Shown here: positions 22,370 through 32,239 of the stretch, one piece after another
Numbering within the stretch: the stretch's first letter is position 1
How the letters are laid out: each line of letters begins with the position of its first letter
Origin: Geotrypetes seraphini
Taxonomy: Eukaryota > Chordata > Amphibia > Gymnophiona > Dermophiidae
Reading direction: 5' to 3'
NCBI RefSeq assembly: GCF_902459505.1
Contig: NC_047096.1
Coordinates: forward strand, 12,090,001-12,154,000
Length of the DNA: 64,000 nt
Made by a program: the position numbers and the translations under genes
The notes under the pieces: model-generated
Databases searched by the model: none
Seen by the model: only the letters and a program-made list of their open reading frames with translations
What the model was told of the DNA's origin: nothing

Positions 22370-23414
22370 CTAGTACTGCACGATTCAGGAAAAAAAATTT
22401 CAATTTGATTTGGCCTATTGAATTGATTTTTCGATTCGGTTCGCTTTTCCTGCCCAATTGGGTTTATTTTATAGCCTTTCCACTTACCTCATGGCGCTGT
22501 GGTGTAAACAAAATAAAAAAAAGCTTTCCCTCTCTCTGTTAGGTCCCAGCTCACGCTCGCTGTCTACACATTTCAAATCTGACATATTGTAATCACAAAA
22601 TAGAAAATAACATTTTATTTTTTTCTACCTTCCACTGCCATATCCAACATTTGTTTCTTTCCCACTGTCTACCATTTCTCTCTCTTTCCCTGCCTTAGGC
22701 CCTGGGTCAAACCTCTCTATTCCCCTTCATGCAGCATCTTTCCCTTCCCTCCACTATCATGTGCAACATTTCTTTCTCCCCTTGCATCATCTCTCCCTTT
22801 CACCCTATGTCCAACATTTATCCCTCTCCTCCATGCATGTCTCCTTCCCTTCCACCATTTGCAGGATTTCTCCCTCACCCCTTTCTACCTCTTTGTTTCA
22901 TTTCTCCCTTTCCTGCACACCAACAATTCTTCCTCTCTCCTCCCCATGTGCATCTTCCCTCCGGTCCCCCTGAGCAGGAACTTTCCATCCCTCCTATCCC
23001 CCTGAACAGCAGCTTTCTTCCCTCTGTGCAGCAGCACCCCGCCAACCCTCCCACCGTGAGACCTGACACTTCCGGGCCTCCCAAGGCAGCAGCAGCATGA
23101 CAGTCCAACCTTGAAGAGGTAACACTGTGAACAGGCTGATTGCAGCATGCCCTGCCAAGACTTCCCTCTGCTGTGTCATCAGTGATGCAGCAGAGGGAAG
23201 GCCTCTGTGGGGCAGACTGCGAGCAGCAAGTTCAGAGCGCTACCTCTGCTGACCAGTCACTGCCACTGCTGCTACTTTAGGAGGCCTGGAGGTATGTCAG
23301 GTCTCACCGGGTGGGGGGTGTTGTTGGTTGCTGAATCGGTGAGTGATTTTTTTGGACAACGAATCGATCTGAATCAAAAAGTAAATCGATGAATCAGCAA
23401 ATTGGGCAGCACTA
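22370..23414. mobile_element. Non-autonomous hAT-like element (about 1.04 kb)
   Basis: The left end reads TAGTACTGCACGATTCAGG and the right end, on the other strand, TAGTGCTGCCCAATTTGC. Sub-terminal text at both ends is rich in ATCGATT-like words. The flanks share ACTCCCT, fitting a short target duplication. The interior holds a pyrimidine-rich degenerate minisatellite (22680-22990) and a module (ATTTCAAATCTGACATATTG, about 22567) also found inverted in the different hAT element at 57410. No transposase frame. Confidence 0.7.
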
Positions 23415-23865
23415 CTCCCTCTAGACCTTATCCAGAGGTCATCATCCCTTGTGGCCCAATGGTGGAATGTGGAAGTACTCCTCTGTTCCTGCACCAGGTT
23501 TCCAAATGGAAATGATGACACCTAATGGTGGTCTCACAGTACTATAACTAGGAGATTAAACTTCCATATAGGGGCAAAGGGAGTTCAACATTACAGTTGC
23601 ATTGGGGGGGGGGGGAAAGCAGGTACCCAGTATCACTTGCATTATTTTCTAATCTTATGCTACAGTCTAGAAGTTCATGTGATGCCAGAAGATTTAAAAT
23701 GCTGTCCTAGCTCTGGGAGGCTGTAGTTACATAGATGACAAGTCCTGTTTTGAAGGCCCTGCATTGACTACTGGGCAAAATTTAAACTGGTCCTTTTATT
23801 TTTAAAGCTCTTAATGAACAAGGACCACCCAAAATAACAGGTGGCTTGTGTACAGTGCCTTAAAG

Positions 23866-24042
23866 CAGTGGTTCCCAACCCTGTCCTGGAGGACCACTAG
23901 CCAGTCAGGTTTCCAGGACAGCCCTAATGAATATGCATGTAGCAGATTTGCATGCCTGTCTCCTCCATTATATGCAAACCTCTCATGCACATTCATTAGG
24001 GCTATCCCAAAAACCCGACTGGCTGGTGGTTGGGAACCACTG
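23866..24042. mobile_element. Non-autonomous hAT element (177 bp) with perfect 8-bp duplication
   Basis: Begins CAGTGGTTCCCAACCCTG, ends with the inverse GGTTGGGAACCACTG, and is palindromic throughout. CCTTAAAG occurs immediately on both sides (23858-23865 and 24043-24050). This is a different subfamily from the CAGGGGTGTC elements but shares the ATGAATATGCATG core. Confidence 0.92.
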
Positions 24043-24084
24043 CCTTAAAGAAAGCCAACTCAACCATTAAGTGAGACTAGGCTG

Positions 24085-24535
24085 TCACCTAGCAGCAAAC
24101 AAACTGAAGCAGACCAGCAAACATAGAAGTAGATAATTTATTTAAAAAACAAGCACCCAACGTGGCCACATTTCACACATTAGGGCTGCATCAGGGGTTG
24201 AAGCTATTGGAGAGCTTAAATTTTCCCTAGTTGCAATTTCTATCCATTACAACAAGTACAAAATTCTTCCAAAGCAGCACCACTCCTGCTCCACAGGCAG
24301 AAATTAATCTTCAGGAGGTGCTGTATGTGCTATTTTGAATAGAGATTGCTATTAGGGGAAAGTTTATTTTAAGCTCCTTAATAGCTTTAACCTCTGATGC
24401 AGCCCTATTGGGAGGATGAAACATGGCTACATCAGATACTTGTTTTAATAAATTATCCCCTAAATATGTTGGTCTGCATCGGTTTGTTTGCAGGTCATCG
24501 TCTCCCAATTGGTAGGTTGTCATCTAGGGCAGCAG
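24085..24535. mobile_element. Penelope-type repeat, two inverted arms with hammerhead-like cores
   Basis: A - strand copy (about 24085-24215) and a + strand copy (about 24380-24530) face each other. Both contain TTGATGCAGCCCTA-like text: the + copy has CTGATGC at 24394-24400 and GAAA at 24418-24421. The - copy has CTGATGC at 24194-24188, GAAA, then a self-complementary GTGGCCAC. These resemble the hammerhead ribozyme motif known from Penelope-like elements, but the invariant A of CTGANGA is C in both, so activity is unlikely. The arms end with TAGGTTGTCATCTAGG-like text. Confidence 0.55.
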
Positions 24536-24584
24536 CTTTTTTGTGGGGGGGACGGGACCACAAGGAACAGTTATAATCCACATC

Positions 24585-24705
24585 AATAAACATAGTAACA
24601 TAGTAGATGACGGCAGATAAAGACCCGAATGGTCCATCCAGTCTGCCCAACCTGATTCAATTTAAATTTTTTTTTTTTCTTAGCTATTTCTGGGCGAGAA
24701 TCCAA
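24585..24705 (-). repeat. CR1 LINE 3' end
   Basis: AACATAGTAACATAGTAGATG followed by GGCAGATAAAGACCCGAATG is the complement of a CR1 3' terminus with its short terminal repeats. It is the same subfamily as 8450. Only the last ~120 bp are present, so it is severely 5' truncated. Confidence 0.88.
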
Positions 24706-24904
24706 TAGATCCTAACTAGTGCAGAAACCAACCAAAGTTGAATATTTAGAAGTATGGTGTCTAATTATGCATTTTCATAGGATTGTGCTGTTGGAGGGTG
24801 ATAATTGTTGAGTTCATTATCAAAGTCTTGGTTGGAGAGGGGGTGCAATGCTGAAAGTTCACATAGGGCATCCAATCCTCTTGCACTGGCCCTGTCTTCA
24901 CAAA

Positions 24905-25060
24905 CACTAACCCCCTCTTCTAAGAAACTGCGATAGCGCAGTTTCTAGCGCAGAGAGCCACGCTGCTCCCACTGCTCATAGGAGCTATGTGAGCGTCGGG
25001 AGCAGCTCGGGCCATTCATTGCGGCTCCCCCCACTAGAAACTGCTAGTGCAGAGTAGCAC
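24905..25060. mobile_element. Foldback element with inverted arms
   Basis: Left arm GAAACTGCGATAGCGCAGTTTC and right arm CTAGAAACTGCTAGTGC surround the TGCTCATAGGAGCTATGTGAG core. It belongs to the family also seen at 15490, 29598 and 35690. Confidence 0.62.
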
Positions 25061-25083
25061 AGGCTCGTGCTGGCAACGATTGG

Positions 25084-25190
25084 TCTACAAAGATGCGACT
25101 GGAAAGGGGTGTGGGGGGGGGAAGGAAGGGGAGGGTAAGAAAATAGAGGAAAGGAAGGAGAGAAAGAAGAGAAAGAAGGAAAGGAGAGAT
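25084..25190. repeat. Purine-rich simple tract
   Basis: GGAAAGGGGTGTGGGGGGGGAAGG and following GA-rich text, without a fixed unit. The - strand open frame across it is low-complexity and not a gene. Confidence 0.6.
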
Positions 25191-26239
25191 TGATTTGTAT
25201 TCCTACATCCTCTGTACCATCCCGAACTCACAAGCGTGCCCCACCCCTTCACAAATTCAGAGACACAACCATCATTGTCTCCCCATTCACTTACACACAT
25301 TCAAATTTCCATCTCACACTTGCAGTCATACATAAGACATAATCCCCAAAACTACTTCCCATACTCATCTGCACCCAAAATCCCCCCCCCCCTCAACCAG
25401 TCACTTTGCCTTTAGGCAATACGTACTCATGCACTTTACAACTTGTTTATTTGATCTTTTAGCAGACTTTTAAATATTTTGGTTTTTATTTTGCTCTATT
25501 TCTGTTTTATAGATTGTATTATTTTTATGTGATTTGTTGTACCCTGTATTGATCATCTTGGTGAAAAGGTAAATTATACATGATAACCACATTTTAGACA
25601 GAAAGTACAGAATTAGCCCCAATTATTATTATTTTATAAAGCTTTTCTGCATCTACTTTCCTATACTCTAAAGTTTTCTAAATACAGGTGTGGTGGTCAT
25701 TAGTTTCATTTAACTTATAATCTTCAGTCTAGAGAGATCCTACCACCGCAACTCAATATTCTAACCCACCTTGGCAGCTGCAATTACCGTAACTCATTTC
25801 ACCCTCCGACACGCTCACCCTGCCCACCCTCCCTTCACAAGATTATAAAGGCCCTCCCCCTTCCCGTATGTGTTGGAGAGCAACTGTTTAATTATCGGAA
25901 ACCCCACCACAGTGGCTAAAGCAAGGCCACTTCTCATGTGGCTTGCACAGGAATTTGTGGCATTACATCCTCCCCCCGCCCCCCCAGCAGCTAATCAGGG
26001 AACAAATACTTTGAAGTGCAATACTTAGAAAGGTTGCTCAAGTGTCTCTCTTTGCACCTCAACCCCAACCACAATCTATCTAAAAGTACACACAGCACAT
26101 ATTCAAAGAGTATTTTTGTAAAGCCCTGAGGCTTTGTCCCCATCTACTGCTGCTTTCATGTATGTCTTGCTACTAGACATAAGCAAAGTTATGCAGTAAG
26201 AAATTGTAAGCTCCACAATTATAGAAAACAACTAATGGT
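25191..26239. other. Intergenic DNA, nothing recognised
   Basis: No gene or named repeat. A short LINE-tail-like phrase (TGTACCCTGTATTGATCATC) near 25540 is too little to classify. Confidence 0.4.
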
Positions 26240-26570
26240 CTTTGTCGTAAAGCATATGAAGACAGACTTAAAAAAGGAAGGAGAAAGCATATAAGAAGCT
26301 TCAAAATGAGGGGGTTGGGATGAAGATGAAAGGGGATAGACTCAGAAGTAACCTAAGGAAATATTTTTTTACCAAAAGGGTGTTGCATATGCAGAACTGC
26401 ATCCCAGTGGAGGTGACGGAGACCAGGTCTGTATCTGAAATTCTGAGTACAAGAAACCATAGGATAAGCTTGGGGAAAGGAAGAGATTCAAAGGCCTAGT
26501 AGATGGTGTGGATGGGCAGACTGGATAGACCATATGGTTTTAATCCGCTATCATTTTCTCCGCTTTTAAA
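26240..26570 (+). repeat. CR1 LINE 3' region
   Basis: AAGCATATGAAGACAGACTTA opens the C-terminal coding remnant. It is followed by GAAATATTTTTTTACC..AAGGGTG (CR1 FFTKRV-like) and the end GATGGGCAGACTGGATAGACC. The 3' terminus reads ATCCGCTATCATTTTC. Confidence 0.8.
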
Positions 26571-27866
26571 ATCAACAAGACTGTAAGGTGAGCCAGGCTT
26601 CAAGAGTCATATTCGTTCGAAAAATTATTTCTAAAGTCTAGGCTTTTAGAAAGGATTTGAATGTGCCTGAGCAGTGAGGCCTAAAACATAATCTCAGGAA
26701 GTTTATTCCATGACTACGAGTTACAGCACTGAAAGGTGGAAAGCTCTTTTCATAGTCAAGAGTTAGAAAAGCTCTTTAACCAGCATCTCCTCGTAACTTT
26801 ATCCCACCAATCGCGTTTCTCACAATACTCCCAAAATACGCAAGCAGTGTAGGAAGAGAACAAGATTTGCAACTGTACAGAGCTAAAATGACACCAAAGT
26901 TGCTATGTGATGGGATTAATACGCAAGCAATTCTGTAGCAGTAAGTGACTCTAAACAGATTAAGAAAGCTTAACCAGTAGAACACAGACTTTGCAGAAGT
27001 CTCTTCTTTCAAGAAAAAGCACAAGCTGAGATCAGTGAGATGGTGGAAAAAATTCCTCACACTTACTCGCAGTGTAAGGTGTTATTACTAATGTCCTCAA
27101 TGTTCCATCCACTGAACTAACACTTAAACACAACTTCCTAGTACTGGCTAAGATTCAGACAGCAGTAACCATCCTAATATTCTGCTTAATTCCACATCAG
27201 TTCCAAGCATGGTCCCTCAGTACTGCATGTTGGAAGTGTCTCCCTCTCTGATGTTCACACTGTATTCTGTCCAGCGCCCTCTTTAAAACCATGGAGGTGG
27301 AGCAAAGAACAAACATTGAATCCAGCACACAGTGAAATCTGACCTGGGGGAAGGGAATCAAAGTCCATGCGCAGTGGTGACACCTAGTGGCTGGACTTGA
27401 AACTCAAACCTGCAGGGTTTGAGAAAGGGGCTTGGGGCGGTTTAGTTGTACCGGGCGACGCTCAACACAAACAGCATGCAAATTAAATACACATTGTGTT
27501 GAGGACAGGCGGTATAAGAGGAAGGAACATGCCTAGCACAAGAGCTGAGTGGCAGACCCAGTTCTTGCGCTCAGGCCTAGTAGAGCACAGAGTCGTGATT
27601 GTCAGAGCTTCAAAAAAGCAGCAAGCAAGGGCAAAACCAAAAACCTGCAACTTAAGCCTCTGCTATGGTGATTTTTTTTCGAGTCTGTGTTCCAGCGTGA
27701 TTTTAGACTCAGCTGTTAGGCGCAGGACACACACATACACAAAACACATGGTAACATTCAAGCAAATGTTTGAAATTCCGGTAACATGCTCCTACCTTCA
27801 TGCTACCGACAGCACCAGAAAAGTTTACATGCTAAAAGGTGGGCATTCCACCCTGTGCATTACACC
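26571..27866. other. Intergenic DNA, little recognised
   Basis: A LINE-like fragment may lie at 26590-26740, but the match is weak. The remainder (26740-27866) has no supported feature. The open frames here end in repeats and show no domain. Confidence 0.4.
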
Positions 27867-28019
27867 AGGGGTGGCCCTATAATGAGGCCAACCGAGGCGG
27901 CACTGTTGAAGTGGCATCTTGCTGTTGTCCAGCCTACCTGCTGGTCGGCTCTCTCTGCTGCTCCCCTTTCTGGCATCTAATGTTTTTGCCCTTCTCCCCC
28001 ACATCAGCATTTTTCCCAT

Positions 28020-28262
28020 TCCACCCCACCACATCTACCTTCAATTTGTCATAAAAGTTGCCCGGCGGCGGTAGCGATTCACAGAGCTATCCTGTTGCCA
28101 GTCCCAGCTTCTTCTCTTCACTGTGGCCTGCCCTCTCTGACAACCTCCTGTTTCCACTGGGGTGAACCGCAGCGGAGAGAAAACGCCGGGACCAGCAGCG
28201 GGGTAGCTCTGTGAGTTGTCACTGCTACTTTTACGACAAATTGAAAGGTAGATGTGGGGGTG
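28020..28262. repeat. Inverted repeat, arms about 70 bp
   Basis: CCACATCTACCTTCAATTTG at left is mirrored by AAATTGAAAGGTAGATGTGG at right, with CACAGAGCTA in both arms. The arms surround a spacer with GTGAACCGCAGCGGAGAG. Confidence 0.75.
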
Positions 28263-28347
28263 GGGGAGGGGGGTGGAATGGAAAAAATGCTGATTGGGAG
28301 AGAGAAGGGTAAAACGGAAAGCTTAATAGTTAGATTCGTCTGCTGGT

Positions 28348-28479
28348 TCTGCTCCGGAAGAAGTAAGTTACGTCAGAGGGGGTGGACCCGGCAGACGCAG
28401 GGAATTGTGGCAAAGTCCCGCAATGACTGCATCTGCCGGGTCCACCCCCTCCGACGTAACTTACTTCTTCTGGAGCAGA
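28348..28479. repeat. Near-perfect inverted repeat, arms about 52 bp
   Basis: Left arm begins CTGCTCCGGAAGAAGTAAG (28348 on). The right arm ends CTTACTTCTTCTGGAGCAG (to 28479). The arms differ at only a few positions and are separated by about 25 bp. A stable cruciform or RNA hairpin is possible. Confidence 0.88.
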
Positions 28480-28689
28480 GCCGGCAGACGAGTCATTGCG
28501 GGACCTTCCTGCACCTCAGCGCGGCTGCCGACTCTACTGCAGAGAAAGTAAGTCAGAGGTACATGACCATTAATTTTTTTCATCAAAAAGGGACATCTAT
28601 TAATTGACTGTGTATCCTTTCTTTAATTTCTTTCTTTCTGCACTCAGCCCCAACAATTGTCCCTTTCTATTCCCTCCCTCCTTCCTGCC

Positions 28690-28995
28690 CATGTCCTTAG
28701 TGCCCCAGTGCCTCCTTCCCGTGTCCTTAGTGCCCCCAGTGCCTCCGTCCTGTGCCCTTAGTGCCCCTGGTACCTCCTTCTCATGTCCTTAGTGCCCCCA
28801 GTGCCTCCATCCTGTGTCCATAGTGCCCCCAGTGCCTCCGTCCTGTGTCCATAGTGACCCCAGTGCCTCTTTCCTGTGTCCGTAGTGCCCCCAGTGCCTC
28901 CGTCCTGTGTCCATAGTGACCCCAGTGCCTCCGTCCTGTGTCCATAGTGCCCCCAGTGCCCCCTTCCCGTGTCCTTAGTGCCCCCAGTGCCTCCT
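28690..28995 (+). repeat. 31-bp minisatellite, about 10 units
   Basis: The unit is of the form GTCCATAGTGCCCCCAGTGC followed by CTCCGTCCTGT, with mixed point differences between units (GACCCC or GCCCCC, CCATAG or CCTTAG). The even 31-bp phase is clear across the whole stretch. Short open frames through it are repeat translations, not genes. Confidence 0.9.
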
Positions 28996-29164
28996 TATGT
29001 CACCCCACTGCCTTCCAGATTTTGTCCACCCCCAAAGCCAGCCTGCCTGCCTGCCTACCTATCTCCCTCCCTCCCTGCCGCGCTAAAGTCAGCCAGCTTG
29101 CCTGCCTACATCCTTCCCTCCCTGACGCAGAAAAATAAAGCGCCTCTCTCCTTCCTTTCCCCCG

Positions 29165-29376
29165 GTCTGCGCCTGCAATCTTACTTCCCCGCTGCTAATC
29201 ACCGACAAGAAGTCTTCTTTCCGACGTCAATTCTGATGTCAGAGAGGACGTTACGGGCCAGCCAATTACTGCCTGGCTGGCCTGGAACGTCCTCTCTGAC
29301 GTCAGAATTGACGTCGGAAAGAAGAATTCTTGTTGGCAATTAGCAGCAGCAGCGGGAAGGTAAGATTGCAGGCGCG
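29165..29376. repeat. Long inverted repeat, arms about 100 bp
   Basis: CGCCTGCAATCTTACTTCCC at left is mirrored by GGAAGGTAAGATTGCAGGCG at right. The inner arms share TCTTTCCGACGTCAATTCTG and AGAGAGGACGTT. The loop region is CCAGCCAATTACTGCCTGGC. It is part of the composite element region. Confidence 0.88.
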
Positions 29377-29597
29377 GACCGGGGGAAAGGAAGGGCAGGA
29401 GGACCCAGACCTGGCCAGCTGTGCACCCTCCCCCCCAAGCTGTGCAACCTGGGCGGACCACACCCCCCCTTTGGTACATCACTATATCTCCCTTACTTGA
29501 ATTTCAGTGCTGTTATTAAGTATGTTTTTGACACAGTTTCACGGTCATCCTATTATTAAGTTTCAATTGAGTGATTTTAACTCTACCTCATTCACCC

Positions 29598-29715
29598 TCC
29601 CTTTTATAAAACCGCAAAAGCAGTTTTTACTGCAAGCCGGCGCGCACTGAATGCTCTGCGCTGCTCCCAACGCTCATAGGAACTGCCTGCGCTAAAAACT
29701 GCATTTGTTTTTTTA
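29598..29715. mobile_element. Foldback element fragment
   Basis: CCGCAAAAGCAGTTTTTACTG at left and GCGCTAAAAACTGCATTTG at right enclose a CAACGCTCATAGGAACTGCC core. Same family as 24905; the middle is shorter. Confidence 0.6.
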
Positions 29716-29719
29716 ACGT

Positions 29720-29948
29720 GAAGCCTTTGATGCTTACATTATATCCCAAAACTTGGCTGTCTTTGTCACCTTCTATCCTGGGGGGGGGGAGAGGGGAATG
29801 GAAGGGAGGGGGGAAAGGGAACGGGGAGATTAGGGTTTATCATATAAAATTTTGGAGGAATGATAGTATTTAATAGAATATTTGGATTAGAATTTTCAAA
29901 TTTGTGAAATAATTTGTAAAGAATATATTTTTGTATTATATAAATGTA
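29720..29948 (+). repeat. L1-like LINE 3' end with G-rich tract
   Basis: ATATCCCAAAACTTGGCTGTC starts a segment that is repeated at 32250 (GTATTCCAAAACCTGGCTGT). A G-rich run (GGGAGGGGGGAAAGGGAACG) follows, then an AT-rich end with TTGTATTATATAAATG. It is interrupted by the Tigger-like element at 29949. G-rich 3' untranslated regions are known for vertebrate L1 elements. Confidence 0.7.
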
Positions 29949-31434
29949 TACACTTCTCCCTCTATTCATGGGGAATGCGGGCAGACCATAGGCACGAATA
30001 ACTTTTTATATGCTATTTGCGGTTTTTAGAAAATGTTGTCATTTTTACGTTCAAATCAGTTTTTTATTGGTATGAATACAAAACATCAAACCACAATGAC
30101 AGCAATGTCAGAAAAAAACAAAACAAAAAAAACAAAAGAAGCTACCAACAATACAAGAGTCAATGCGGCTTAGAGGTAAAATAGAAGAAACAACCCCCAG
30201 CCCCCAACCCCCCCCCCCCCCGAGCAACCCAATTCCCCCTCACCAACCCCCACCCCCATCCCAAGAAGCAAACAGAAACGAAAAGACGAAACTCCAAATT
30301 GCCAAAGGCCCGTGCTCTGGTGGCCCCTGGCAGACCCAATGAGAAGAACATCCCCCCCACACACTAAACAAAAAAAAAAAAACCCAAAAAACTGCGGTGA
30401 CCGATCCCGAGGAGTAGGTGCAAAGAATCTCAACAAAACTAAGCAAGTGGATTCAACAGGAAACTGTGCCCGCCAGGAGTTAAGGAGTCCAAATAGACTC
30501 CCCACACAAGCAAAAAGCGACGGCGGCAACGAGGGTGGCCAACGGCCTCTCGGGCCTCCCACATGGCCAAAGTATGCACCAGAGCTCTCCAGGTCCAAAA
30601 AGAGGGAGGCTCAGAAATAGTCCAGGATTTCAAAATACATTTGCGAGCAAGGAGACACACCTTACGACACCAGAGGGGACCCCCTTTAGGAAGGCCGCAA
30701 AAGAAACCAGGAAGATCAAGAACCAACTGCTCCACAGTACCCACAACAGTGCTCAAAAATAAGCCACGTAAGTAGTGAACAATAGCCTTCCAAAAAACCT
30801 GTATAGTCCAACAATCCCAAAAGGAGTGAGCTAGAGTATTGGGATCCCGGCCACATTTCAGGCATAGAGGAGAGTCAATACCTCCCATTTTATGTAATTG
30901 AACTTGAGTAAGATAACACTCACGATAAAATGTCATTTTTATTATTGAAACCACGAATAACTTTTCTACTGTTATTCGCGGTTTTTGAAATAAGCCACTA
31001 TTACTACTATTGAAATTAGCAAATTTTTATTATACAACAATACCTGTACAGTCATAATCTCAGGGCATAAAAAAGTTCAATACTGAGAGTTCAATACAGT
31101 ACTGAGAATTTAGGGCTAATAGCAGGCAAGCAGCGATTCCCAGCGATTTTCTCCATGCATACTGGGAAGAAGCCTTTCTCTCTATGGATGCTGGGAAGCA
31201 GCGTTTTTCTCAGTGCACACTGGGAAGCAGGGAAGCAGCGATTTTGTGGGAGAAAGCATGGAAGCAGCGATTTTTTGAGTGAATGGTAAGCAATAAACTT
31301 TTTTATCGGTACAGTAAAAGGAAAAATAACTTTAATGATGATGTAATTTGGGGGGGGGGGGATTCAGCAGCCAAAAAATCGCAAATAAGCGAATCCGCAG
31401 ATATGGAAACCGTGGATACGGAGGGAGATGTGTA
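29949..31434. mobile_element. Tigger-like DNA transposon, interrupted by a LINE
   Basis: Left terminus CACTTCTCCCTCTATTCATG and right terminus, on the other strand, CACATCTCCCTCCGTATCC, with TA at the borders, are those of a Tc1/mariner-Tigger family. Sub-terminal GAATAACTTTT and TTCGCGGTTTTTGAAAT phrases appear on both sides of the inserted LINE. About 160 bp of degenerate ~40-bp repeats (GGGAAGCAGCGATTTT) lie at 31125-31290. No transposase frame remains. Confidence 0.72.
30048..30930 (-). repeat. L1-clade LINE, 5' truncated, inserted in the Tigger element
   Basis: The - strand frame from about 30954 to 30439 encodes the L1 ORF2 C-terminal zinc-knuckle region (PLCLKCGRDPNTLAHSFWDC), a C..C..H..C arrangement. 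The 3' end is at 30048 (AATAAAAAACTGATTTG on -). TGTCATTTTTA at 30037-30047 and 30931-30941 is an 11-bp target duplication, so the borders are well fixed. Frame changes after about 30480 and the 5' truncation make it dead. Confidence 0.87.
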
Positions 31435-32225
31435 GTACTGTTGTGGGATCTCCAAAGGGAGTACTTTTTGGTAAGGCAGCTGCTTGTGGGGTATATAAGG
31501 GAGATGTCTTATTTCAGAAAGCATATATGATAAATCATAAATGTATTTTGCAATATTGTTACAGATAGAACCTTCAAGTTTTTGGCAATGGAGGAATCAA
31601 TTACATCGTTTACTTTTATTTGAGGTTTGGGAGATTCATTGATCTCCTAGACAAACTCGTCTTTTTATGAAAATTTGGGACCCCCTATATTCAAAAACTT
31701 TCACCTAGAGCAGGGGTGTTTTCAGGATTTCCCCAATGAATATGCATGAGATCTATTTTCATGCACTGCTTTCATTGTATGCTAATAGATCTCATACATA
31801 TTCATTGGGAGAATCCTGAAAACCCGACTGGATTGCAGCCCTCGAGGAGGGACTTTGACACCCCTGACCTAGAGCAAGAAGTTTAATTCTTAGGATATAT
31901 CGATAAGTTTAAGAAGATTTGGGGACCATTAACAGATTTTTGTAATGATTGATATAAAATATAAATAAATTATCATAATAGTTGTTATATTGTGTGCAAC
32001 TAACAAAATAAGGGGAGGGAAAGGGATTCATAATTGAATAATAGTTGATAAAATTATTAAATTTTATAGGATGTCTAAAATTGTAGTAAGGAATATATAA
32101 GATATGTTGTATGTACAGTATGTTATGGAGATATCAAGTGTATACTTAAGGTAATTGTATGAATTTTTATGATACACTTGTTGTTATATGAAAAAAATTA
32201 ATAAAAATAAAAAATAAAATAAAAA
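31435..32225 (+). repeat. L1-clade LINE 3' end with A-rich tail
   Basis: Frame remnants around 31570-31700 read WRNQLHRLLLFEVWEIH and KIWDPLYSKTF, typical of the extreme C-terminus of L1-type ORF2 proteins. A long AT-rich 3' region ends in AATAAAAATAAAAAATAAAA at about 32195-32225. A hAT element has inserted at 31711-31866. Confidence 0.75.
31711..31866. mobile_element. Non-autonomous hAT element (156 bp) inside the L1 copy
   Basis: Begins CAGGGGTGTTTTCAGGATT, ends GGACTTTGACACCCCTG, and is flanked by perfect ACCTAGAG copies (31703-31710 and 31867-31874). It belongs to the 7159 and 40424 family but lacks about 35 bp just inside the left end. Confidence 0.92.
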
Positions 32226-32239
32226 ATTCTTAATGAATT

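Larger units (their letters stand above)
27867..29480. mobile_element. Composite foldback / hAT-like element region
   Basis: A hAT-like start (CAGGGGTGGCCCTATAATG) is followed by three inverted-repeat blocks, a 31-bp minisatellite and a right end reading TGGTCCGCCCAGGTTGCAC on the other strand. The parts look like pieces of one or two non-autonomous DNA transposons rather than host sequence. The exact outer borders are uncertain because no clean target duplication could be read. Confidence 0.5.

Noticed and set aside
24388-24440. Active hammerhead ribozyme in the + copy
   Set aside because: The invariant A after CTGATG is C, and stem I has no good partner downstream.
28690-28995. CRISPR-like array
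   Set aside because: Units are contiguous 31-bp minisatellite copies without unique spacers, in vertebrate DNA.
30439-30954. 171-residue - strand frame as a possible gene
   Set aside because: It has the L1 ORF2 C-terminal zinc-knuckle pattern and sits in a LINE copy with a target duplication.
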